Assembly (NCBI GenBank): GCA_964352985.1 | Contig: CAYGUK010000057.1 | Location: forward strand, 1-24,464 | From: CAYGUK01 sp964352985 | GTDB taxonomy: Bacteria > Pseudomonadota > Gammaproteobacteria > JAHCLG01 | DNA: 24,464 nt | Reading direction: 5' to 3' | In this document: positions 6,686-14,219 of the stretch, in pieces | Position numbering within the stretch: the stretch's first letter is position 1 | Layout: every line of letters starts with the position of its first letter | Translations under genes and position numbers: made by a program | Notes under the pieces: generated by a model | What the model was told of the DNA's origin: nothing | Databases searched by the model: none | Seen by the model: only the letters and a program-made list of their open reading frames with translations

Positions 6686-8966
6686 TTCTACTTTAATCAC
6701 CACCTTTGGCTTATTTTTATTTTATTGGCAATCAGTCTTTGCGGATACTAGTTCTAATGTTTTAAATATTTTTAACCCAAAACCTATAACAGATGGCACT
6801 GATAAATCTATCATGCTGCTGGGACAAATGTTTGGCGGTGTCGATGGTGTGTTACATGGATATGGCACGCAAGTCATGGGCGTCATGTTTGGTATTTTTA
6901 ATTCAGCAGTCATTGGTGTTGGTGGGATTATAATATTATATACAATCGTGGTATCAACGATGAATACCGCGCATGAAGGAGAATATTTAGGTCGTAAATG
7001 GAGCACCATGTGGATACCTCTTCGAACAGCATTGGGGACATCTTTATTAATTCCTAAAGCATCGGGTTATTCAATAATTCAAATTTTTATTATGTGGGTG
7101 GTTATTCAAGGTGTAGGTGCAGCTGATACACTTTGGAAGACAACCTTAGAATATATTGTTCAAACTGGGACGATCATGCCTTCTTCGATTAGTGAGGCAA
7201 ATTTGTCCCCCATCGCGAATATATCGAGCCAGTTATTGAGACAAAATATTTGTCTCTCTGGCGTGAGCTATTTTTTACAAAAAGATAAAGGTATTAATAT
7301 TACCTTAAGACCTTCTTCTCCAAAATTAGGAGCAGATGGTCAAACATATTATATTAACTTTCCCTCTGATCATCAGATCAGTCTTTTAAAAAATAAATAT
7401 GGTGTTGATTTAGCTTCTATTACGAACTCACCACCCCAAGGTCATATTTGTGGTCAAGTTTCATTTAAAAAGCAAAATGATGATACATTAAATGAAGCAC
7501 AAATCAGTGCGGCTTGGCAGATGGTGTTAGATACTGAACCCTATGCTGATAATTTAATACAAAATATAAATTCAATGGTAAATAGTAATGGCATTATTGA
7601 TCCACTTGAAACTACAAATCAGATTCGAAATGCTACGCTAGATTATATTGCAATTTTAGATCCTGCTATTCACAGGGCAAATTCAATTATAGATGGAAAT
7701 ATTAATAAAAATTTTCAGAATGCTTTAACTGATGGTTGGATTGTTGCAGGTCGTTATTATCAACAATTAGCAGGCTTAAACAATTCTCGAGCAAGCATTG
7801 CAAAAATGGTGATGACATATAAATCCTTTAATATTTCAACTTATGGCGATCAAATTTTTTCTCAAAGTATTTGGGAAGCAATCAATACAGTGATGGTATA
7901 TGTTAATCAAGGAATGACTAATGCGGCAGTTAGTCAATTATCAGCTGGCCCAGGAACAAATCTACCAGTTAATTTGAGTTTTCCTCAGGCGTCTGGAGCA
8001 GGATCAGTTGATACAGTATTGAATTTGTTTACGCTTGGTATGATTAATTCTGCTAAATCGTATTGGAGTTCTGGTTTTGAAAGTTCAAATGTAGATCCTG
8101 TTGTAGCAGTTGTATTTCTAGGGAATCAGTTAATTGATCAAGTTGCAAAAATGTGGATTGAAATTGCAGCGTATATTTTTGGTATTACTTTAGTGACATC
8201 AATGTTTCCTTGTACGAAAGCAATTGCCGATGCGATTAATACAACGTTACTCTGGATTATTCCACTTTGTGCCATGATGATGGGATTGTTATTCACTGCA
8301 GGCGCAGTCATGGCTTATTATGTTCCATTAATTCCTTATATTATTTTCTTGTTTGGTAGTTTAGGTTGGATTCTGGGCGTCATCGAATCAATGGTTGCTG
8401 CCCCGCTGGTGGCGCTCGGTATTATTCATCCGGATGGTGGACATGAAATTTATGGTAAAGCTGAACCGGCTATCATGTTATTAGTCAATATTTTCTTAAG
8501 GCCGAGTTTAATGATCATTGGGTTTATCGCTGGGATATTATTATCTTATGTTGGTTTAAAATTATTAAATTTAGGATTTGGTCCGGCTGTTGCTTATATG
8601 TCTACAGCGGGTGCCAATGGTTGGTCTGATGGCTTTAAGTCTTTAGCCATTGTTGTCATTTATACTTTCTTGGTTGTCATGGTAATCAATAAAGCGTTTA
8701 CGCTAATTACAGAAGTTCCCAATAAAGTTTTACGTTGGATTGGTGGTCAAGAACAACTTGGAGATTCACAAGCACCATTACAAGAAATTCAAGGTGCAGT
8801 TTCTGGTGCGGCAGGTAAATTTGGCCAAACGACAGCAGATCTTTCTTCTGAAACGGCTAAAGGTGCAATGGATGCCGGTGGTCAAATGGGTGATAATCTC
8901 TCTAATTGGTGGAAAGGTGCGAAACAGGGACCAAAAGGTGGCTTAAATATCGGCGGAGCTGAGTAA
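6666..8966 (+). CDS. dotA: DotA, polytopic inner-membrane channel protein, copy 1
   Basis: The 766-residue product is DotA, smaller than the ~1,050 residues of L. pneumophila. It has an N-terminal signal-like segment (residues 3-26, ending Ser-Val-Phe-Ala). The block TDGTDKSIMLLGQMFGG (about 42-58) and a membrane segment at ~75-97 follow. A long periplasmic domain spans about 165-490, with two cysteines (in NICLSG and HICGQ) conserved in all three copies. Further membrane segments lie at ~497-520, 527-550, 553-585, 601-630 and 655-683. The last ~75 residues form a conserved cytoplasmic tail (GDSQAPLQEIQGAV, ETAKGAMDAGGQMG). DotA is essential for Dot/Icm transport and is itself secreted in Legionella. 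I start at the ATG at 6666, not 6615, because that begins the signal sequence and matches copies 2 and 3. It overlaps icmV by 20 bases. Confidence 0.93.
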   Translation: MKKLIRNSTLITTFGLFLFYWQSVFADTSSNVLNIFNPKPITDGTDKSIMLLGQMFGGVDGVLHGYGTQVMGVMFGIFNSAVIGVGGIIILYTIVVSTMNTAHEGEYLGRKWSTMWIPLRTALGTSLLIPKASGYSIIQIFIMWVVIQGVGAADTLWKTTLEYIVQTGTIMPSSISEANLSPIANISSQLLRQNICLSGVSYFLQKDKGINITLRPSSPKLGADGQTYYINFPSDHQISLLKNKYGVDLASITNSPPQGHICGQVSFKKQNDDTLNEAQISAAWQMVLDTEPYADNLIQNINSMVNSNGIIDPLETTNQIRNATLDYIAILDPAIHRANSIIDGNINKNFQNALTDGWIVAGRYYQQLAGLNNSRASIAKMVMTYKSFNISTYGDQIFSQSIWEAINTVMVYVNQGMTNAAVSQLSAGPGTNLPVNLSFPQASGAGSVDTVLNLFTLGMINSAKSYWSSGFESSNVDPVVAVVFLGNQLIDQVAKMWIEIAAYIFGITLVTSMFPCTKAIADAINTTLLWIIPLCAMMMGLLFTAGAVMAYYVPLIPYIIFLFGSLGWILGVIESMVAAPLVALGIIHPDGGHEIYGKAEPAIMLLVNIFLRPSLMIIGFIAGILLSYVGLKLLNLGFGPAVAYMSTAGANGWSDGFKSLAIVVIYTFLVVMVINKAFTLITEVPNKVLRWIGGQEQLGDSQAPLQEIQGAVSGAAGKFGQTTADLSSETAKGAMDAGGQMGDNLSNWWKGAKQGPKGGLNIGGAE

Positions 8967-9002
8967 TTGCTTTATTTTCATGCTTGCGGTTTAATAGATT
9001 TA
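8967..9002 (+). promoter_or_regulatory. Repeated spacer A with promoter-like hexamers, upstream of dotA copy 2
   Basis: Directly after the dotA copy 1 stop comes a 36-base block that recurs at 11410-11445 with 32 identical positions, including an exact 17-base core (ATGCTTGCGGTTTAATA). It contains TTGCTT, then exactly 17 bases, then TTTAAT, which is the spacing of a sigma-70 promoter. The two hexamers and their spacing are the same in both copies. I infer an internal promoter copied along with dotA. Confidence 0.5.
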
Positions 9003-9022
9003 TATATCATTAGGAATAATGC

Positions 9023-11386
9023 ATGCCAAAGCTTGTACGTAATTCCACAATAATTTCTTTAATTACAATATTACTTTGTTATTGGCAATCTGCATTTGCA
9101 GTCAATGTAGATAGTCTATTAAATATTTTTAATCCCAAAGCTGTTACAGATGGCACTGATAAATCAATTCTACTACTAGGTCAAATGTTTGGTGGTGTTG
9201 ATGGTGTGTTGCATGGATATGGAACGCAAGTTTTTGGTGTGATGTTTGGTATTTTTAATTCTGCAATTCTTGGAATCGGCGGCATTTTTATTCTTTACAC
9301 AATTATCGTATCAACTTTAAATACGGCTCAAGAAGGTGAATACATGGGAAAACGTTGGAATTCTAAATGGATTCCAATTCGAAGTGGTGTGGGCGCTTCT
9401 TTGTTATTACCTGGCGCATCTGGTTATTCTGTGATTCAAATTTTTATGATGTGGGTTGTTTTGCAAGGTATTGCCGGTGCTGATACATTATGGAAAACAG
9501 CGATTGATTATATTTTATCGTCAGGCACAATCATGCCAACTTCTATAACAAGCACTAATTTGTCGGGTGTAGTTGGAAAATCAACAAGTATTTTAAAACG
9601 AAATATTTGTCTTGCAGGAGTGAGTTTTTTCTTAGAAAAAGAAAAAGGGATAAATATTCAATTACAAGCCTCTTATCCAAAATTAGGTGCGGATGGAAGC
9701 ACATATTATATTTATTTCCCATCAAGAGAACAGATAAAAGAACTTAAAGCAAAAGGTGTCGATCTCGCTAGTATTAAAAATGCACCTAAAGGTGGATTTG
9801 TTTGTGGAATCGCCTCGTTTGCAAAACAAAATGATCAAATTTTAAATGAAGCCCAAATAAGTGCATCTTGGCAAGTCGTGTTGGATTCAGAACCCTATGC
9901 TAATGCTCTCATCAGTAATATTAATTCCATGATCAATCAAAACGGCATTATTGATCAGGGTGAAACAAGTAATGTTATTCGTAATGCTTCTCTTGATTAT
10001 ATCGCGATATTAGATCCGGCGATCCACCGTACGAATTCAATTGTGGATAGTAATATCAATCAATCTTTACAGAACGCGATTACAAATGGATGGATTTTAG
10101 CTGGAGAATATTATCAAAATTTATCTGGCTTAAATCGACAACGTGCGAGTGTTGCTAAAATGACAATGGATTTACAACCCATTGCCTTGACTAATTACGG
10201 CGATGAAGTATTTTCTAAATCGATTTGGCTCGCAATAAATAATGTCATGTTAGATATAACGGGTTCAATTGAAACTAGCGCCTTATCTGAAACAGGTGGA
10301 AGTCCTGTCACAAATTTACCTGTTAATTTGAATTTTCCTCGAGCTTCAGGTGCTGGTCCGGTTGATACTGTGATTAATATGTTTACTTTAGGTTTAGTGA
10401 GTGCTGCTGAGGATTATTGGGGATCAGGTTTTTTACATTCTAATGTTGATCCCATCATTGCAGTAGTTTATTTAGGGAATAAACTCATTGATCGCGTCGC
10501 TTGGATGTGGATTGAAATTGCTGGGATTATTTTTGCAATCACGTTTGTCACTTCTATTTTTAGATTTACTTCAGCCATAATGGATGCAATAAAAGCAACA
10601 TTATTATGGATTATTCCACTTACTGCGATGATGATGGGATTATTATTTACAGCAGGTATTGCTCTTGCTTACTACGTGCCTCTTATTCCTTATATAATTT
10701 TTTTGTTTGGTGCATTAGGCTGGATAATAGGTGTCATTGAAACGATGATTGCGGCGCCTTTAGTTGCAATGGGGATAATGCATCCTGAAGGACATGATGT
10801 TTATGGGAAAATTGAACCAGCTATCATGCTTATCGTTAACATATTTTTAAAACCAAGTTTAATGATTATCGGTTTTATCGTTGCAATCTTATTATCGTAT
10901 GTGGGTTTGAAATTATTAAATTTAGGTTTTGGTCCTGCTGTAGCAAGTATGTCAACTGCAGGATCCAATGGTTGGTCTGATGGATTTAAATCTTTAGTGA
11001 TAGTACTGATTTATACTTATTTAGTTGTGATGATAATTAATAAAGCTCACACTTTAATTGTAGAAATACCAAATAAAGTTACTCGTTGGTTAGGTGGAGG
11101 TGAACAACAATTGGGTGATTCACAAGCGCCACTTCGTGAGATTCAAGGCGCAGTAACCGGGGCTGGGGGTAAATTAGGTCAGCAAATGGCTTCCTTATCT
11201 CAAGAAACGGCAAAAGGTGCGATGGATGCAGGTGATATATTAGGTAAGAAGACGAAAGAGTGGTGGAAAAATGCGAAGCAGGGTCCTAAAAAAGGTTTAA
11301 GCATCGATGGTGTCGATGAAGAAGGGACAAACTTACATGATACTGAAGAAGACGACACAGATGATCAAGATGACAGTGAAGAATAA
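9023..11386 (+). CDS. dotA: DotA paralogue, copy 2, divergent with acidic tail
   Basis: The 787-residue product is clearly homologous to copies 1 and 3 over its whole length. It has the same signal-like segment (Tyr-Trp-Gln-Ser-Ala-Phe-Ala), the TDGTDKSILLLGQMFGG block, the two periplasmic cysteines, the membrane segments and the GDSQAPLREIQGAV tail block. It is the outlier. The SMFPCTKAI membrane motif of copies 1 and 3 is SIFRFTSAI here, GGQEQ is GGGEQ, and the GGHE loop is shortened to GHD. About 25 extra C-terminal residues are strongly acidic (runs of Asp and Glu). An AGGA ribosome-binding site precedes the ATG. It is the only copy without its own icmV. A role as a heteromeric partner or alternative channel is inference; it is intact, so it is probably functional. 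Confidence 0.92.
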   Translation: MPKLVRNSTIISLITILLCYWQSAFAVNVDSLLNIFNPKAVTDGTDKSILLLGQMFGGVDGVLHGYGTQVFGVMFGIFNSAILGIGGIFILYTIIVSTLNTAQEGEYMGKRWNSKWIPIRSGVGASLLLPGASGYSVIQIFMMWVVLQGIAGADTLWKTAIDYILSSGTIMPTSITSTNLSGVVGKSTSILKRNICLAGVSFFLEKEKGINIQLQASYPKLGADGSTYYIYFPSREQIKELKAKGVDLASIKNAPKGGFVCGIASFAKQNDQILNEAQISASWQVVLDSEPYANALISNINSMINQNGIIDQGETSNVIRNASLDYIAILDPAIHRTNSIVDSNINQSLQNAITNGWILAGEYYQNLSGLNRQRASVAKMTMDLQPIALTNYGDEVFSKSIWLAINNVMLDITGSIETSALSETGGSPVTNLPVNLNFPRASGAGPVDTVINMFTLGLVSAAEDYWGSGFLHSNVDPIIAVVYLGNKLIDRVAWMWIEIAGIIFAITFVTSIFRFTSAIMDAIKATLLWIIPLTAMMMGLLFTAGIALAYYVPLIPYIIFLFGALGWIIGVIETMIAAPLVAMGIMHPEGHDVYGKIEPAIMLIVNIFLKPSLMIIGFIVAILLSYVGLKLLNLGFGPAVASMSTAGSNGWSDGFKSLVIVLIYTYLVVMIINKAHTLIVEIPNKVTRWLGGGEQQLGDSQAPLREIQGAVTGAGGKLGQQMASLSQETAKGAMDAGDILGKKTKEWWKNAKQGPKKGLSIDGVDEEGTNLHDTEEDDTDDQDDSEE

Positions 11387-11409
11387 TTTATGCACTTCAT
11401 CAATGGACA

Positions 11410-11445
11410 TTGCTTTCTTTTAATGCTTGCGGTTTAATAAGTTTA
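11410..11445 (+). promoter_or_regulatory. Repeated spacer B with promoter-like hexamers, upstream of icmV copy 2
   Basis: This is the second copy of the 36-base block first seen after dotA copy 1. TTGCTT at 11410-11415 and TTTAAT at 11433-11438 are again 17 bases apart. It lies between the dotA copy 2 stop and icmV copy 2. Its conservation in a non-coding spacer, relative to a fast-drifting surround, supports a promoter or other cis-acting role as well as common descent of the two units. Confidence 0.5.
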
Positions 11446-11473
11446 TTGAACGAGGGTTTAAACTGGGGGTGTG

Positions 11474-11944
11474 ATGGGATTTTTCCGTGTAATGGGCAAA
11501 ATTGTAAAGCCTCATGTCGATGTTCCAAGGTGGTTAGATTATCGAGCGATCGCAAATACGACGACAGCATTATTTTTATTTATAAAAAATTTATTTATTC
11601 CTAAAAAAGCAATAATTGTTGAGGATTTTAATCAAGCAAAAAGTCGCTTGAAATTAAATGACGAGGAACTTATTGCAAGACAGAAAGAATTCTATTATTT
11701 AGCCTATGTTTATTTAATATTAGCATTAATTGTATTTGCTTATGCTGGGTATTTACTTTTCTTTAATCAAGCTTTTTTAAGTTCTTATATCTCTTTTATA
11801 ATCGGTGCAATTATTTTAGCACACGCTTTTCGAAAACGATTTTGGTATTATCAAGTAAAAACTAGAAGGCTTGGTTATTCTTTTCGGCAATGGTTTTGTG
11901 CTGATATATTGAGGAAAAGCAATAATGAAAAAACTAATTCGTAA
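11474..11944 (+). CDS. icmV: IcmV, copy 2
   Basis: The 156-residue product is a close paralogue of the first IcmV. It shares the FRVMGKIVKPHVDVPRWLD opening, the NLFIPKKA block, the RLKLNDEELIARQKEFYYLAY helix, two membrane segments at about 74-94 and 97-117, and the ARAFRK-type basic block (here AHAFRKRFWYYQVKTRRLGY). A GGGGG ribosome-binding site lies 4 bases before the ATG at 11474; a GTG at 11471 would be too close to it. The C-terminal ten residues differ from copy 1. It overlaps dotA copy 3 by exactly 20 bases, the same as the copy 1 pair, which shows that icmV-dotA was duplicated as a unit. Confidence 0.88.
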   Translation: MGFFRVMGKIVKPHVDVPRWLDYRAIANTTTALFLFIKNLFIPKKAIIVEDFNQAKSRLKLNDEELIARQKEFYYLAYVYLILALIVFAYAGYLLFFNQAFLSSYISFIIGAIILAHAFRKRFWYYQVKTRRLGYSFRQWFCADILRKSNNEKTNS

Positions 11945-14219
11945 TTCTAGTATATTAGCTTTTTTTACAATTTTACTTTTTTATTGGCAAAATATTTTTG
12001 CGGATAATATATTAAATATTTTTACACCCAAACCAATTACAGATGGTACAGATAAATCCATTTTACTTTTAGGTCAAATGTTTGGTGGTGTTGATGGTGT
12101 ATTACATGGTTATGGAACTCAAGTTTTAGGTGCAATGTTTGGTATTTATAATGCCGCTGTTATTGGCGTAGGCGGAATTATTATTTTATATACGATTGTT
12201 GTTTCAACGATGAATACCGCACATGAAGGTGAATATTTAGGTCGAAAATGGAGTACGATGTGGATTCCGTTAAGAAGTGCTTTAGGTACGGCATTATTAA
12301 TCCCCAAAGCATCAGGTTATTCAATTATTCAAATTTTTATTATGTGGGTAATTATTCAGGGGGTAGGGGCAGCAGATACGTTATGGAAAACTACACTAGA
12401 ATATATCATTAGTACTGGCACGATTATGCCAACGCAAATAACAAGTTCTAATGTGACAAGTATTACCAATATGGCCGGTCAAATTTTGAAACAAAACATT
12501 TGCTTAGCAGGTGTGAGTTATTTTCTACAGAAACATAATGCCATAGATATTACCCTGCGCCCTTCGATTCCTAAATTAGGTTCTCAAGGTCGAACTTATT
12601 ATCTTGATTTTCCTTCAGACCAACAGATAACTACTCTAAAAAATCGTAAACATAATGCAGTTGATTTTACGACAGTTCCAAATGTAATAAAGGGTGGATA
12701 TGTTTGTGGTCAAATGACGTTTCCTAAAAATAATGATACGACATTAAATGACGCTCAGATTAGTGCAGTTCAACAAATGATTTTAGACACGGAACCTTTT
12801 GCCGATGACCTGATCAAAAATATTAATTCCATGACGAATAGCAATGGAATTATTGATCAAAAAGAACCAGAAAATGTTTTACGGAATGCTTCGCTTGATT
12901 ATATCGCTATTTTGGATCCCTCGATTCATCGTGCAAATTCAATTATCGATCAAAATATTAATCAAAGATTACAAGGTTCATTATCCGATGGTTGGATAAC
13001 TGCTGGAAGATATTATCAACAATTAGCAGGGCTTAATAATAGTCGTGCTAGTATTGGAAATATGGTGTTAACCTCGACAAGTTTTAATCCGTCAAGTTAT
13101 GGTGATGCAGTTTTTGGTAGTAATTCTATTTGGGTTGCTATTAATACTGTTATGAGCATGATCACTGATGGTATTACAAGAAATGCGACAAATTTGGTTT
13201 CTCAAATCCCACCATCCAACCTTGCTGTCCATCTTGGCTTTCCAGGCGCAAGTGGAATGGGTGATGTTGACACAGTTATAAATATTTTCACTTTTGGCAT
13301 GGTTGGAATTGCAGAAGGTTATTGGAGTTCGGGTTTTGAACACGATAATGTTGATCCAGTAGTAGCAGTTGTATATTTGGGAAATAAATTAATAAATCAA
13401 GTTGCTTGGATGTGGATTGAAATTGCAGCCTTCGTATTTGGGATCACTTTGGTAACATCAATGTTTCCTTGTACAAAGGCTATTTCTGATGCAATAAATA
13501 CGACATTACTTTGGATAATTCCCTTATGCGCCATGTTGATGGGATTATTATTTACTGCAGGTGCAGTCATGGCGTATTACGTGCCATTAATTCCTTATAT
13601 TGTATTTTTATTTGGTAGCTTGGGTTGGATTTTAGGTGTGATTGAATCAATGGTAGCAGCACCGTTGGTCGCACTTGGTGTGATTCACCCTGATGGAGGT
13701 CACGAAGTTTACGGTAAAGCTGAACCGGCAATCATGTTAATTGTGAATATTTTCTTACGACCCAGTTTGATGATTATTGGTTTCATTGCTGGAATTTTAT
13801 TATCTTATGTTGGATTAAAATTATTAAATCTTGGTTTTGGACCTGCGGTTGCAAATATGGCTCGAAATGGTGCTAATGGTTGGTCTGATGGATTTAAAGC
13901 GATTGCTATAGTCGTCATTTATACTTTTATCGTTGTAATGGTAATAAATAAAGCGTTTACTTTAATTACTGAAATTCCAAATAAAGTATTGCGCTGGATT
14001 GGCGGGCAAGAGCAACTCGGCGATTCACAAGCACCATTACAAGAAATTCAAGGAGCTGTTTCAGGAACGGCTGGTAAAGTTGGACAAACCACAGCAGATC
14101 TATCTTCAGAAACAGCAAAAGGTGCGATGGATGCTGGTGGACAAATGGGTGATAATTTATCTAATTGGTGGAAAGGTGCAAAACAAGGACCTAAAGGTGG
14201 TTTAAATATTGGCGAATAA
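11925..14219 (+). CDS. dotA: DotA, copy 3
   Basis: The 764-residue product is much closer to copy 1 than copy 2 is. Both share the SMFPCTKAI motif, the HPDGGHE loop and an almost identical C-terminal tail ending in GPKGGLNIG. It has the same signal-like N-terminus (Trp-Gln-Asn-Ile-Phe-Ala), the two periplasmic cysteines and the same membrane segments. The periplasmic domain differs most (for example an extra Arg-Lys-His insertion near residue 241). At the DNA level copies 1 and 3 differ at many silent positions even where the protein is identical, so the duplication is not recent. The gene ends in a convergent 18-base overlap with phaC, with no room for a terminator between them. Confidence 0.93.
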   Translation: MKKLIRNSSILAFFTILLFYWQNIFADNILNIFTPKPITDGTDKSILLLGQMFGGVDGVLHGYGTQVLGAMFGIYNAAVIGVGGIIILYTIVVSTMNTAHEGEYLGRKWSTMWIPLRSALGTALLIPKASGYSIIQIFIMWVIIQGVGAADTLWKTTLEYIISTGTIMPTQITSSNVTSITNMAGQILKQNICLAGVSYFLQKHNAIDITLRPSIPKLGSQGRTYYLDFPSDQQITTLKNRKHNAVDFTTVPNVIKGGYVCGQMTFPKNNDTTLNDAQISAVQQMILDTEPFADDLIKNINSMTNSNGIIDQKEPENVLRNASLDYIAILDPSIHRANSIIDQNINQRLQGSLSDGWITAGRYYQQLAGLNNSRASIGNMVLTSTSFNPSSYGDAVFGSNSIWVAINTVMSMITDGITRNATNLVSQIPPSNLAVHLGFPGASGMGDVDTVINIFTFGMVGIAEGYWSSGFEHDNVDPVVAVVYLGNKLINQVAWMWIEIAAFVFGITLVTSMFPCTKAISDAINTTLLWIIPLCAMLMGLLFTAGAVMAYYVPLIPYIVFLFGSLGWILGVIESMVAAPLVALGVIHPDGGHEVYGKAEPAIMLIVNIFLRPSLMIIGFIAGILLSYVGLKLLNLGFGPAVANMARNGANGWSDGFKAIAIVVIYTFIVVMVINKAFTLITEIPNKVLRWIGGQEQLGDSQAPLQEIQGAVSGTAGKVGQTTADLSSETAKGAMDAGGQMGDNLSNWWKGAKQGPKGGLNIGE

